Numbered from the stretch's first letter, positions 8,792-17,505 are shown. The stretch is 64,000 nt of DNA from Chloroflexota bacterium (GCA_018004935.1 JAGNBF010000008.1:8052-72051); one strand, 5' to 3'. Numbers and translations: made by a program. Notes: generated by a model from the sequence alone, not told the origin.

Positions 8792-8875
8792 GAATAATTA
8801 ATTGTTGAACAGTTGAATGGTTAATGAAGCGGTAGACGCTTCTTCGTTAATCATTCAACAATTCACCAATTCCCC
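8792..8875. repeat. Long imperfect AT-rich inverted repeat
   Basis: The left arm GTTGAATGGTTAATGAAGC and the right arm GCTTCTTCGTTAATCATTC pair imperfectly about a short loop near 8831-8836. Outer bases such as ATTGTTGAAC and CAACAATTCAC extend the pairing. It lies between the kinase gene and the convergent PspC gene, and may serve as a bidirectional transcript end. There is no clear T-run. Confidence 0.5.
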
Positions 8876-8917
8876 GATTAATTATTTTCTTCCTTTCAAC
8901 CGAAGTGAAACACACCC

Positions 8918-8960
8918 TTTACCAAATCGTCCTACAAATTTGTAAAGCTGACCTGAACCA
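8918..8960. repeat. Truncated family A repeat
   Basis: Only the right half is present: TTTACCAAATCGTCCTACAA followed by the GCTGACCTGAACCA flank. The left hairpin arm is missing. Confidence 0.75.
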
Positions 8961-8986
8961 GAGGATATTGGCTCGTTGTGCGGTGT

Positions 8987-9421
8987 TTATTTACGGCCAA
9001 AGAGCAGGTAAATTCCGGCCCCTACCAATATCAACGCGCCTAATCCCCCTAAACCTACCCAGGCAAAAAGGCCAAAGTTGTTGGCCAGGAAACATGAGCC
9101 TAGCAAAATAAGCACCGCGGCCGCGATACCGGCACTGTTTGGGCGGCGGCGAAACTGTTCCACACTTTCCTCAACTGTCTGGCCTGCGTGGGTCAGGTTA
9201 TCCGTGAGCAGATTGGCAAGTGGCAGGTGAGCATTGCCTTTGGTGGGTAGAATGAGCCAGAGCACAAGGTAAAGGAGTAACCCTACCCCACTGGCAAACA
9301 CCAGTAACATCAGGGCCAGGCGTACAAAAACAGAATCTATTTCCAGATACTCGGCTATTCCCCCACACACACCGGCCACGATTTTGTCCCGGTCACTGCG
9401 GACTAATGGGGATGATGGCAT
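8987..9421 (-). CDS. PspC-domain membrane protein
   Basis: This 144-residue protein begins with a typical PspC domain. RDKIVAGVCGGIAEYLEID is at about 11-29, then one long membrane helix with a VLWLILP end. A polar middle (about 70-100) leads to a second hydrophobic pair at the C-terminus, ending in GIYLLFGRK. PspC domains are known in the phage-shock envelope-stress system, but no PspA or PspB is in the window. The gene is a single unit converging on the two-component operon. Confidence 0.88.
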   Translation of the reverse strand: MPSSPLVRSDRDKIVAGVCGGIAEYLEIDSVFVRLALMLLVFASGVGLLLYLVLWLILPTKGNAHLPLANLLTDNLTHAGQTVEESVEQFRRRPNSAGIAAAVLILLGSCFLANNFGLFAWVGLGGLGALILVGAGIYLLFGRK

Positions 9422-9495
9422 GATTTTTGGCTCCTCTAGGTGATTTTGGGAGGCTATACGCGGGATATTGGGTGAAGTTGCGGCCGCGCTTTTCC

Positions 9496-10833
9496 CTATT
9501 CCCCCTCCGCCACACGGTACAATCCCCCCTGACGGGCCAGCACGTATAATTCTCCGTTCATGTCTTCCCCAAAACTGGTAATTAGGAGCAGGGTTTGGAG
9601 GGCCAGGGTAGTTTTAACCCAGGAGCCATTGATGGGGAATAGCCCCCAGACGGTGCCAAAACAAAAATCAGCAAAGAAATAGTTCCCATAGAGACCCGGA
9701 TAGTCGCGGCCGCGGTAGACATAGCCTCCTGTTACCGAACAACCTTCATCGCGACCATACAGCGTTATCGGCTCTATCAACCCATCACTATTACAGTTCG
9801 TGTTATTAAAACAGAACCATCCTTCCATGATGTTCCAGCCAAAATTGGCCCCAGGAGGTGAACCGGCGGGATAAAAGTCTATCTCTTCATAAGAATCCTG
9901 GCCTACATCAGCAATAAACATATCTCCGGTAGCCCGGTCAAAACTAAAGCGCCAGGGATTACGTAAACCCACGGCCCAAATCTCTAAGCGACCACCCCCA
10001 TTTACAAAAGGATTGTCCCCCGGAATGGCGTAAGGTTCCCCATTATTGACATCCAGGCGCAAAATTTTGCCTAACAATGTTTCTGTATTTTGCCCATTGC
10101 CGTGAGGGTCAGCCTGACTGCCCCCATCCCCCATGCCAATATAGAGATACCCATCTGGGCCAAACTCGATCTGACCCCCATTATGATTTTCATATGGCTG
10201 ATCAATCGTCAATAAAACGCGTTCACTACTGATGTCGGCCTCATCAGGATCCGTACCGACGTGAAACTCACTGATGACGGTATTCCCATCCAGGTTGGTG
10301 TAATCCACAAAAAACCGTCCATTGGTGGCATAATCTGGGTGGAAGGCCAATCCCAATAGACCTTGTTCGTTGCCTACACTACCAACACGCTCTTGAATGT
10401 TCAGAAATGGCTCAGGCAGAATTTGACCATTCTGCACAATGCGGATGCGTCCTGGTTGCTCCAAGATAAAAAGCCGGTCGTCTGTGGTGTGGGCCATTGC
10501 CACGGGACTTTCAAACCCTTCCACTACCAGATCAAGACGAACAGTGAATGCCTGTTGATCTGGTAACAAAGGAGTAGAGGTGGGCGCAGGGGTTGCCGTG
10601 GGTTCGGGTTCGCCAGGGGTGGGTGAGGCAAGCAGTTCCGGGGGAACAGTGGGTTGGAGTTCGTTGGTGGGGGGAGGGGGTAAGGTGTTCGCGGCCGCAA
10701 TCGCTGGAGTAACGGCAGGCAGGCTCGTGGGTGTGGGAGCAATGGGGGGCGTCAGTTCATTCTCGCCATCTGATTGTGTGCCACAGGCTACAAGGAATAA
10801 AACGAAAAACAAGGTAAAGGTTAACTGTTTCAT
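9496..10833 (-). CDS. Soluble PQQ-type sugar dehydrogenase, lipoprotein
   Basis: The 445-residue protein has a signal peptide with lipobox LVAC (Cys17). A Pro/Thr/Ala-rich linker runs to about residue 95, and a six-bladed beta-propeller follows, of the glucose/sorbosone dehydrogenase family. Family features include RLFILEQPGRIRIV, GLLGLAFHPDYATNGRFFVDYT, NHNGGQIEFGPDGYLYIGMG, GLRNPWRFSFD and ANFGWNIMEG. These enzymes oxidise aldoses with pyrroloquinoline quinone outside the cytoplasm. Here the protein should be anchored to the outer face of the membrane. The rfbB gene lies six bases upstream on the same strand, so they may be co-transcribed. PQQ use is inferred from the family. Confidence 0.92.
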   Translation of the reverse strand: MKQLTFTLFFVLFLVACGTQSDGENELTPPIAPTPTSLPAVTPAIAAANTLPPPPTNELQPTVPPELLASPTPGEPEPTATPAPTSTPLLPDQQAFTVRLDLVVEGFESPVAMAHTTDDRLFILEQPGRIRIVQNGQILPEPFLNIQERVGSVGNEQGLLGLAFHPDYATNGRFFVDYTNLDGNTVISEFHVGTDPDEADISSERVLLTIDQPYENHNGGQIEFGPDGYLYIGMGDGGSQADPHGNGQNTETLLGKILRLDVNNGEPYAIPGDNPFVNGGGRLEIWAVGLRNPWRFSFDRATGDMFIADVGQDSYEEIDFYPAGSPPGANFGWNIMEGWFCFNNTNCNSDGLIEPITLYGRDEGCSVTGGYVYRGRDYPGLYGNYFFADFCFGTVWGLFPINGSWVKTTLALQTLLLITSFGEDMNGELYVLARQGGLYRVAEGE

Positions 10834-10838
10834 TTTTA

Positions 10839-11867
10839 TTAAGCGCCAGCCTGCCGCAGTCTTTCCCCATATTGGGCTTCATAATATTGCTTAAACTCAC
10901 CGGATTTAATTTTTCGCCACCACCATTCGTTTTGGGCATACCAATGGGCCGTTTTGCGAATGGCTTCGGCCGCAGAATGGCGCGGTTCCCAGCCCAAATC
11001 TTTTATTTTGCTGATGTTCAGACTGTAACGACGATCATGTCCTGGACGGTCAGCTACGTGACGAATGAGAGAATCTGGACGTTCCAGGGTTTCTAACAAG
11101 ATGCGGACCATTTCCACATTTTCCATCTCAAAGCCAGTGCCAACGTTGTAAACTTCGCCATAAACGCCTTTGTGCAGTACCAGATCAATCGCTTCGCAAT
11201 GATCTTCGACGTATTGGTATTCGCGCATCTGGCGACCATCCCCATAAAGGGGCAAGGGTTGGTGGTCAATGGCGTTTGTGGCAAACAGAGGGACGGCTTT
11301 TTCCGGGTATTGGTAAGGGCCGATGTTGTTAGAGCCGCGAGTGATGGTGACGGGCAGGTTATAGGTGATGAAATAGGAATAGACGAGTAAATCACCGCCC
11401 GCTTTGCTGGCGGCATAGGGGCTACGGGGTTGCAGTTTGTCTGTTTCCAGGCTGGATTGGCCGTGGGGAATATGGCCATACACCTCATCGGTGCTGATCT
11501 GATGGTACCGTTCCAGGCCGAGTTTGCGGGCGGCTTCTAGCAAGACATAGGTTCCGTAAACACCGGTTTGGATGAAGGCATCCGGATTCATGATAGAGCG
11601 GTCTACATGGGTTTCGGCCGCAAAGTTGACAATGGTGTCAATTTGATGTTGTTTGAGGGTGGCCTCTACCGCGGCCGCGTCGCCAATATCGCCACGGACA
11701 AAGGTGTATTGGGGATCATCCGACACATCGAGCAGGTTGTCGAGATTACCGGCATAGGTGAGTTTGTCATAAACAATAATGTTGTATTCGGGGTGGGTGC
11801 GGCGCATATAGAGGACAAAATTGGCCCCAATAAAACCTGCTCCCCCTGTGATCATGATGTTTTTCAA
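10839..11867 (-). CDS. rfbB: dTDP-glucose 4,6-dehydratase
   Basis: This 342-residue extended SDR has the NAD motif GGAGFIG at 8-14, STDEVYG with the catalytic Asp-Glu pair, and YAASK with the catalytic Tyr and Lys. Also present are FAAETHVDRSI, RGSNNIGPYQYPEK and the C-terminal RPGHDRRY segment, all typical of RfbB. It converts dTDP-glucose to dTDP-4-keto-6-deoxyglucose in dTDP-rhamnose synthesis. rfbC lies upstream on the same strand, 72 bases away; rfbA and rfbD are not in the window. The downstream gene is a sugar dehydrogenase lipoprotein six bases away. Confidence 0.96.
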   Translation of the reverse strand: MKNIMITGGAGFIGANFVLYMRRTHPEYNIIVYDKLTYAGNLDNLLDVSDDPQYTFVRGDIGDAAAVEATLKQHQIDTIVNFAAETHVDRSIMNPDAFIQTGVYGTYVLLEAARKLGLERYHQISTDEVYGHIPHGQSSLETDKLQPRSPYAASKAGGDLLVYSYFITYNLPVTITRGSNNIGPYQYPEKAVPLFATNAIDHQPLPLYGDGRQMREYQYVEDHCEAIDLVLHKGVYGEVYNVGTGFEMENVEMVRILLETLERPDSLIRHVADRPGHDRRYSLNISKIKDLGWEPRHSAAEAIRKTAHWYAQNEWWWRKIKSGEFKQYYEAQYGERLRQAGA

Positions 11868-11939
11868 GGGAATTACCTCGTTCGTTAAAGGGTTAATTGA
11901 GAGTGAGAGATAGACTGCTCTGACAAACTCAATTACTGG

Positions 11940-12476
11940 TCACTGCTTCATCTTCTCAAGTACCACGGGCAAGCCGGGGTTGGCCATATCACGGCCAGAA
12001 ACAATGGGGTTAGTGACGCCCCAATCCAGATGGAAAGCTGGATCGTTCCATAACACACCGAATTCGTCGGTGCTGTCATAATAATTATCCACAATATAGG
12101 TCATGGTAACATCGGTGAGGGCGGCAAAACCATGGGCGACACCGGTGGGAATAAACAGGCCAATGGGGTTATGCTCCCCCATATCTATGGTTTGGGTGGC
12201 AAGAAAAGTGGGAGAATGCGGCCGCAAATCTACCATCACGGCACGTATCATCCCATGGGGTACATACCAGTAATCCACCTGTCGAAAATGGTAATGAAGC
12301 CCCCGCACAACTCCCTGTCGTGACTCGGAGCGGTTCGTTTGCACGATCTCCCAACTTCGTTGGGGGAACCATTCCTTGCGAAAGGTTTCAATAAAAAAGC
12401 CACGATCATCTGACCAGACCTTCAGCCGGGCAATATGGACATCAGCGATGAGAGAGGAGGATTCGATTTGTGTCAT
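11940..12476 (-). CDS. rfbC: dTDP-4-dehydrorhamnose 3,5-epimerase
   Basis: This 178-residue cupin-fold epimerase has the segment RGFFIETFRKEW, then QTNRSESRQGVVRGLHYH with the catalytic His at 61, and VPTG-like IPTGVAHGF, all typical of RfbC. It epimerises C3 and C5 of the 4-keto-6-deoxy sugar made by RfbB. It is the first gene of the rfbC-rfbB-dehydrogenase run on the minus strand. The protein is of normal length. The rest of the dTDP-rhamnose pathway must be encoded elsewhere. Confidence 0.95.
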   Translation of the reverse strand: MTQIESSSLIADVHIARLKVWSDDRGFFIETFRKEWFPQRSWEIVQTNRSESRQGVVRGLHYHFRQVDYWYVPHGMIRAVMVDLRPHSPTFLATQTIDMGEHNPIGLFIPTGVAHGFAALTDVTMTYIVDNYYDSTDEFGVLWNDPAFHLDWGVTNPIVSGRDMANPGLPVVLEKMKQ

Positions 12477-12529
12477 ATGTGTTAAATTCTTATGCTTGCG
12501 GCTGTTTCATAGACCAGCGCAATCTAAAT

Positions 12530-12590
12530 AACGTAAGCGTTCAGTCATATATATTCATCCGCCAGCGGGATAACTAAACGTTTACCTAAC
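12530..12590. repeat. Family E repeat
   Basis: The left end GTAAGCGTTCAGTCA and right end TAACTAAACGTTTAC form an inverted repeat, with TTCATCCGCCAGCGGGA in the centre. It belongs with 2517-2583 and 31371-31527. Confidence 0.7.
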
Positions 12591-12595
12591 AATTT

Positions 12596-12918
12596 CCGGC
12601 ATGGTTCAGGTCAGCTTTACAAATTTGTAGGACGATTTGGTTGTTGTTTAAAAAATTAATCAGGTAATGGAATCCTCCCCACCCCTAACCCCGCCCCCAG
12701 GGGCGGGGAACTTTTCTAAGGGTCATTTTTCGGGGCATTCGTCCCGAAAAATGCCCTATTGGAATTCCCCCTTCCCTCGGGAATCGGCAGGGGGGATGGG
12801 GTCAATGAAGTCGTTACCCGATTAAAAATTTAATGAACAAGTAAATCGTCCAGTGGGCGATTTACCAAATCGCCCTACAAAATGTTAAATACCGTTTGCC
12901 GACTTTTGAACCATGCCC
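12596..12918. repeat. Family A repeat split by an inserted family B element
   Basis: The left half of a family A unit ends at about 12640 with GTAGGACGATTTGG. The right half resumes at 12841 with GTAAATCGTCC and runs to the GAACCATGCC flank at about 12918. Removing 12641-12840 restores a normal family A hairpin. This gives a direct record of one repeat inserting into another. Confidence 0.8.
12641..12840. mobile_element. MITE-like family B element with about 27-bp inverted ends
   Basis: The ends (12641-12667 and 12814-12840) are imperfect inverted repeats beginning TTGTTGTTTAAA and TTGTTCATTAAA when both are read inward. The interior is a family B unit with a hairpin at 12722-12755 pairing GTCATTTTTCGGG with CCCGAAAAATG-C. 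The 200-bp unit interrupts a family A repeat. There is no coding capacity, so it would need a transposase from elsewhere. A target duplication longer than one or two bases is not evident. Confidence 0.6.
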
Positions 12919-13000
12919 AATTTGCTGAGACTTTGCTCAACAGTTAAAGCTGTTTGACTCCGGTAGCGACAATTTTTGCCGATAGTGTCGTTGTTACTGT

Positions 13001-14035
13001 CTAACGACGGAAAAGATTGCTGATAAAGAACCACAAATTGGCCGGACGTTCGGCCAGGCGGCGCATAAAATAAGGATACCAGGCGGTGCCGTAAGGTACA
13101 TAAATGCGGACACGATATCCTTGTTCGACCAATGCCTGTTGTAGTTCTGGGCGAATGCCATAGAGCATCTGGAACTCAAATGCCTCCGTAGGGATGTGAG
13201 TCTGCCGGGCGAAGGCTTTTGTTCCTTCAATCATAGCGGTATCGTGCGTGGCTACCCCCAAATAAACACCGTTTTGTCGGGCGGTCTCGCTTAACATTAT
13301 TTCTGTAAGCTTGAGGTAGTTGGCATCGGTGTCCGCCTTTAGCGGGAAGGCCAGTTCCGGGGGTTCAGCATAGGCCCCTTTGCACAGGCGCACCCAGGCT
13401 CCTTCGGCCACCAGATGGCGGACATCGGCTTCACTGCGGTACAGATAAGCCTGAATGACGACACCGACATTGTTAAAACCCTTCTGATCCCGGAGCCAGC
13501 GATAAAGGGCCAGGGTTTTATCAACCATGGCACTTTCTTCCATGTCTAGACGGATTTTATTTTGGTATTGGTTGGCACGACTGAGGATTTGTATCAGATT
13601 ATCACGGGCCAGGTCTTCGTCTAATTTTAAACCCAGTTGGCTGGGTTTGAGAGAGACATTTGCCTGAACGCCGGTTTGCTGAATTTGGTCTAGCAGGCGA
13701 AGAATTTCGTCACGGGCTTGATTTGCTTCCGCGGCCGCGGTAACGCTTTCACCCAGGTAATCTAAGGTGACACTCATCCCACGCTCATTTAAGGCCCGCG
13801 TGGCTTTCATGGCCGCATCAATCGTTTCCCCCGCCACAAAGCGGCTGGCCACGGCGTGCGCCAGAGGAAGATGGGTGACAAAAGAGCGTGCCCACGCGGC
13901 CGCGGAGAGATAGAGCAATATGCTTCTAAACCAATGTTCACCGTTATAGTAGAATAAGATGAGAAAAATCAGAAAAAAAAGTAAGAAAACCAGTGAACCG
14001 ATTAGTCTGTTAGTGGCGGGGTGTTTGTGGGTCAT
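13001..14035 (-). CDS. Proline dehydrogenase (monofunctional)
   Basis: With the start at 14035 the protein has 344 residues. A hydrophobic N-terminus (about 10-30) is followed by a PutA-type beta/alpha barrel. Family segments are TLDYLGESV, SLKPSQLGLKLD, RLDMEES, QAYLYRSEADV, VRLCKGAYAEP, GVATHD and EFQMLYGIRPELQ. The C-terminal VRIYVPYGTAWYPYFMRRLAERPAN supplies the Arg pair that binds proline carboxylate. It should oxidise proline to pyrroline-5-carboxylate with FAD. The N-terminal membrane helix is unusual for short family members and could be read-through from a wrong start, but no better start codon is visible. A frame continues to 14116 using a non-ATG start. Confidence 0.92.
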   Translation of the reverse strand: MTHKHPATNRLIGSLVFLLFFLIFLILFYYNGEHWFRSILLYLSAAAWARSFVTHLPLAHAVASRFVAGETIDAAMKATRALNERGMSVTLDYLGESVTAAAEANQARDEILRLLDQIQQTGVQANVSLKPSQLGLKLDEDLARDNLIQILSRANQYQNKIRLDMEESAMVDKTLALYRWLRDQKGFNNVGVVIQAYLYRSEADVRHLVAEGAWVRLCKGAYAEPPELAFPLKADTDANYLKLTEIMLSETARQNGVYLGVATHDTAMIEGTKAFARQTHIPTEAFEFQMLYGIRPELQQALVEQGYRVRIYVPYGTAWYPYFMRRLAERPANLWFFISNLFRR

Positions 14036-14161
14036 AGTTATAGGAGTGGGGTAAGCAGTCTGGCCCATGCCAGATACTAAGTGAGTGACATTAAACCTGA
14101 TTTTAGCGTGGCCCAAGAAATCAAGCCAAAAAGGGTATGCGGTTAGTACCCTGAGAAAATG

Positions 14162-14218
14162 AACCTTCCGAAGGTTTCTGTATAGATGTTGACCAGTGGT
14201 ACAAACCTTCGGAAGGCT
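14162..14218. repeat. Inverted repeat AACCTTCCGAAGGTTT / AAACCTTCGGAAGG
   Basis: The two arms at about 14163-14178 and 14204-14218 are reverse complements, separated by TGTATAGATGTTGACCAG. Parts of the unit recur near 33830-33866 and 47005-47025. It lies in the divergent gap before the sigma factor gene. Confidence 0.6.
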
Positions 14219-14324
14219 GAACGGTTACCAAAAAAGAAGCGAACCGTGACCTTCATGTGTATCAAACGACTAAGGATTAACGATTGAACGTATCTTGTTA
14301 CTATACAGCCTCGCTGGAGTAACC

Positions 14325-14460
14325 GGGTTTTTGCTTAGGCCAAGCGGGAAGGGGAAACCCCATTTGTCTCATTTTTTGCAGGCGTTCGCCCGTAAAAAAT
14401 GACACAAGAAAAAGTTCCCCCCCTCTGAAGTGGAGTTAGGGGTGGGGGAAACTCTATACC
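14325..14460. repeat. Family B structured repeat
   Basis: The hairpin at about 14365-14406 pairs TGTCTCATTTTTTGC with GTAAAAAATGACACA around a GGCGTTCGCC tip. Left flank GGGGAAACCCC and right flank GTTAGGGGTGGGG match the other family B copies. In the 14036-14623 gap only this, the inverted repeat at 14162 and the dyad at 14558 are seen. Confidence 0.75.
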
Positions 14461-14557
14461 GGTATTAATTTGTTGAATCTCAAAATCTTGAACTCTTTAA
14501 CAAAATTTGCCGGAAGGAGTTCTGTTTATACAATTGTAATAATCTTTTGCCATACTA

Positions 14558-14574
14558 TTGCACAGATTGTGCAA
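14558..14574. promoter_or_regulatory. Dyad TTGCACA-GAT-TGTGCAA upstream of the sigma factor
   Basis: Two perfect seven-base arms flank a three-base spacer, 50 bases before the ATG at 14624. The size and spacing suit a dimeric helix-turn-helix regulator. The surrounding region is AT-rich and includes TATACAATTGTAATAAT at about 14527-14543, a possible promoter. There is no experimental basis for either. Confidence 0.4.
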
Positions 14575-14623
14575 GGTTTTGTGCTAGTTGATTGAGGACT
14601 ATAACTGCTAATGTTCCCTTTAG

Positions 14624-15889
14624 ATGGCAAGCGGTAACATTAGCGATGAGGATGGCAGGGTCATGTTATACAAAGTCAACCATTCCTTCACCGAAACTGA
14701 ACTTGAGACTTTGGTCAACCTGGCTATCCAACAGGAGCAAACGCTGACAGCCGAGCAGGTTTATGCCGTTATTCCTTGTGTGGAAGAGGATGTAGACCAG
14801 TTTTTGGTTGTGAAAGATGCTTTACGGGGGCGCGGAGTGATGGTGACGGATGATCAAAATGAGATCATCGTGGCGGATAGTGAAGAGGATTTTGTTCCGG
14901 CTGATGATGAAGAAAGTTGGCTGGCAACGTCAGCTTTAGAGGAGTTGCTAGTATCCGCACCCATTACGCACCGTTTTCATAACCAAACGAGCGATGCCCT
15001 TGATTTGTACTTTCAAGAGATGCGTCAGCAATCCCTGTTGACAGCCACGGAAGAGATTCAGTTGGCAAAAGCGATAGAAGCCGGGCGCGTGGCCGCAAAC
15101 AGCCTACAAAAAGTCAGGCATCCCCATGCAGTTCCCTCGGCCGTTCAGGATGCTTTGGTCATGGCCGAGGCGGCACGGAGCCGTTTGGCTCTCTCCAATA
15201 CGCGTCTGGTTATTAGCATTGCCAAGAAATATCAAGGTCGAGGCCTCCCCTTATTGGACCTGATCCAGGAAGGCAATATTGGTTTGTTGAAGGCGGTAGA
15301 CAAATATGACTATCGCCTGGGCAACCGTTTTAGTACCTATGCGACGTGGTGGATTCGCCAGGCAGTAGCCCGGGCGGTTCTCAACTATGGGCGCATGATT
15401 CGTTTACCGGCCCATTTGAGCCAGGAGTTGAACCAACTGTACCGGGTGGCTCAAGACCTGGAACAGAGAGAAGGGCGAGCACCCTTGCCGGAAGAGATTG
15501 CCGAGCAAACAGCCATCCCCCTCTCACGGGTGGAATGGCTGTTGAGTGCCAGCCAGCGACCCATCAACCTGGAGCAAACCTTTGGGGAGGAAGGGGAAAC
15601 GGAAGTAGGCGAATTGGTGCAGGATAAAAATACCCCGGCCCCCAGTGAAGTCGTTGCCGAAAGTATGCTGGTGGAACATGTAGAAGGTATTCTGGCCCAA
15701 TTGCCCCAGCGAGAAGCGGAAATTTTGCGCCTGCGTTTTGGTTTGCAGGGGTATGAACCGCATACTCTGAAAGAAATCGGGGCTATGTTTAACCTCTCTC
15801 GCGAGCGCATCCGGCAGTTAGAGAAGCTTATTCTTAGCAAGTTGCGTGTGCCGGAGATCGCTGGTCATTTACAGCCCTTCCTTTATTAG
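14624..15889 (+). CDS. RNA polymerase sigma-70 family factor (RpoD/SigA-like)
   Basis: The protein has 421 residues. An acidic N-terminal winged-helix-like part (about 10-90) resembles sigma region 1.1. Region 1.2 starts at SDALDLYFQEM. Region 2 contains NTRLVISIAKKYQGRGLPLLDLIQEGNIGL and FSTYATWWIRQAVARA (core and -10 binding). Region 3 follows, and region 4 ends with LKEIGAMFNLSRERIRQLE for -35 binding. The regions match a primary or group 2 sigma factor. The ATG at 14663 is an alternative start that keeps all domains. A dyad at 14558-14574 may control it. The gene lacks GCGGCCGC, unlike most neighbours. Confidence 0.93.
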   Translation: MASGNISDEDGRVMLYKVNHSFTETELETLVNLAIQQEQTLTAEQVYAVIPCVEEDVDQFLVVKDALRGRGVMVTDDQNEIIVADSEEDFVPADDEESWLATSALEELLVSAPITHRFHNQTSDALDLYFQEMRQQSLLTATEEIQLAKAIEAGRVAANSLQKVRHPHAVPSAVQDALVMAEAARSRLALSNTRLVISIAKKYQGRGLPLLDLIQEGNIGLLKAVDKYDYRLGNRFSTYATWWIRQAVARAVLNYGRMIRLPAHLSQELNQLYRVAQDLEQREGRAPLPEEIAEQTAIPLSRVEWLLSASQRPINLEQTFGEEGETEVGELVQDKNTPAPSEVVAESMLVEHVEGILAQLPQREAEILRLRFGLQGYEPHTLKEIGAMFNLSRERIRQLEKLILSKLRVPEIAGHLQPFLY

Positions 15890-15926
15890 GACGAGCCAGA
15901 GAAAAGGTGCCAGCGTCTGGTACGCT

Positions 15927-16008
15927 GGAGTATATCCACGTTTTGTGGGAGACCTGACAGGTTTTAGAAACCTGTCAGGTCTGTGCCCCACGATTTATGG
16001 GTATACTC
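15927..16008. repeat. Family C long palindromic element
   Basis: The centre GACCTGACAGGTTTTAGAAA and its complement form a long hairpin near 15949-15981. Outer sequences are TATATCCACGTTTTGTGGGA on the left and CCCCACGATTTATGGGTATA on the right. The same roughly 80-bp unit is present in reverse orientation at 27466-27548. Shorter versions with only the core are at 19095, 24703 and 57062. Here it follows the sigma factor gene and could also end its transcript. Confidence 0.85.
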
Positions 16009-16164
16009 GGTACGCTGGCTCTCGCTTCATTTCCCCCCTACCGTGTGTTACAATCTAACCTTGCGCTCTGAGCGCGGCCGCGACGTAACGTATACCCCAT
16101 GCGTTACGTTTTCTTTTTCTGTACCCCATTTAGGGGGCACTTTTCATCACAGAAGGTTTACTCT

Positions 16165-17364
16165 ATGTCTAATCGTGCCTTGAATATTCTGGCCGTCATG
16201 TTAGTTGTTGCTATGGCTTCCCTGGCTTTCATCGCTGGCTACTTCTTCAATGACTATGTTGAAGCACGCCCGGCTACCAACTCCCACATCGCCGCTAATG
16301 ATGATGAATTCGCCATTTTTTGGGAAGCCTGGAACTGGGTGGAAAAAAGTTTTATCGGCGAGTTACCCACCCCACGGGAAGTGGCTTACGGGGCTATCCG
16401 TGGGGCACTGACAACCTTAGAAGACCCTTATACCGTTTTTATTGAACCAGTAGTGCGCCAACAAGAGATAGACAGTTTGCGTGGCAATTTTGGAGGCGTT
16501 GGCGCGACTATTAGTCGCCTGGAAACAGGTGAAGTCGTTTTGGAGCCAATTCCGGGTAATCCGGCTGAAGAAGCGGGCATCCTATCCGGCGATATTCTGC
16601 TGGCCGTAGATGGGGTAGCGATTTCCGCGGAGATGAGTGTGGAGGATATTGCCAACATTGTGCGTGGTGAAAGGGGAACTGAAGTAATCCTGACGGTTAT
16701 TCACCCCGAAACAACGGAATCTGTAGACATCACTATTGTTCGGGATGATATCCTTATCCCTTCGGTGGCGTACCGTCTGTTGGAAGAGGATCAGACAATT
16801 GGTTATATCTGGTTGACCCGGTTTAGTGGTGAGAGCAATAGCGAAATCGAAGTGGCTATGCAAACATTGCAGGCACAGGGAGCCACCCGCCTTATCCTGG
16901 ATTTGCGGGGTAATGGAGGTGGTCTGTTAGATGCCGCGGTGGCGATTGCCGATCAATTCCTGGAAGATGGCATCATCATGCACCAGGAAAGTGCCCTTGA
17001 AGGGACGAAGACCTATAGTGCAACGGCTGGAATGGTAGCCGGGGAAATGCCTGTGGTGGTGTTGATTGATGGGGGGACAGCCAGTGCTTCAGAAATTTTA
17101 GCCGGTGCTTTGCAAGACCGGGGACGCGCTATTTTGATGGGCCAGCAATCATTTGGGAAGGGGTCGGTGCAGTTGGTGTATGACCTTAGCGATGGCTCTT
17201 CTGTGCATGTGACTTCAGCCCGTTGGTTCACCCCTGACCGGAATGAGATTGACCAACACGGGCTGACGCCGGATGTTGTGGTGGAACCTTCGGCGGAAGC
17301 TCTGGCGAATAACCGAGATGAGACGCTGGCGCGAGCTGTGGAATATTTGCAGAATGGGGAGTAA
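16165..17364 (+). CDS. Carboxy-terminal processing protease (S41), membrane-anchored
   Basis: The protein has 399 residues. A membrane helix or uncleaved signal lies at about 8-30, a PDZ domain at about 95-185 and the S41 protease domain at about 190-380. The catalytic Ser is S307 in GTASASEILAGA and the general base is K332 in SFGKGSVQ, 25 residues later as in E. coli Prc. It should act outside the cytoplasm on the C-termini of envelope proteins. The ATG at 16165 follows AGAAGG; a frame upstream to 16099 adds nonconserved residues. A second S41 gene follows about 180 bases downstream, so this is a tandem paralogue pair. Confidence 0.95.
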   Translation: MSNRALNILAVMLVVAMASLAFIAGYFFNDYVEARPATNSHIAANDDEFAIFWEAWNWVEKSFIGELPTPREVAYGAIRGALTTLEDPYTVFIEPVVRQQEIDSLRGNFGGVGATISRLETGEVVLEPIPGNPAEEAGILSGDILLAVDGVAISAEMSVEDIANIVRGERGTEVILTVIHPETTESVDITIVRDDILIPSVAYRLLEEDQTIGYIWLTRFSGESNSEIEVAMQTLQAQGATRLILDLRGNGGGLLDAAVAIADQFLEDGIIMHQESALEGTKTYSATAGMVAGEMPVVVLIDGGTASASEILAGALQDRGRAILMGQQSFGKGSVQLVYDLSDGSSVHVTSARWFTPDRNEIDQHGLTPDVVVEPSAEALANNRDETLARAVEYLQNGE

Positions 17365-17419
17365 GGGTAAGAGTGGGACCACGCAAAAGGGCCACCGGCC
17401 AAGAAATGGTGTGCCTACG

Positions 17420-17505
17420 GTAGCTACTAGCCCTCCCGAAGGCTGAGCTTGCCGAAGCCCGTTTGCCTTCGACAAGCTCAGGCAACAGGCTTCGTAGTTA
17501 TATCA
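17420..17505. repeat. Family G repeat (CCTTCGACAAGCTCAGG type)
   Basis: GGCTGAGCTTGCCGAAGCC and GCCTTCGACAAGCTCAGGC face each other. The CTGAGC-TTGTCGAAG core recurs near 39908, 41220, 42650, 53190, 56270, 57390 and 60808. Similar CTTCGACAAGCTCAGG repeats are common in bacterial genomes and have no settled function. Confidence 0.8.
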
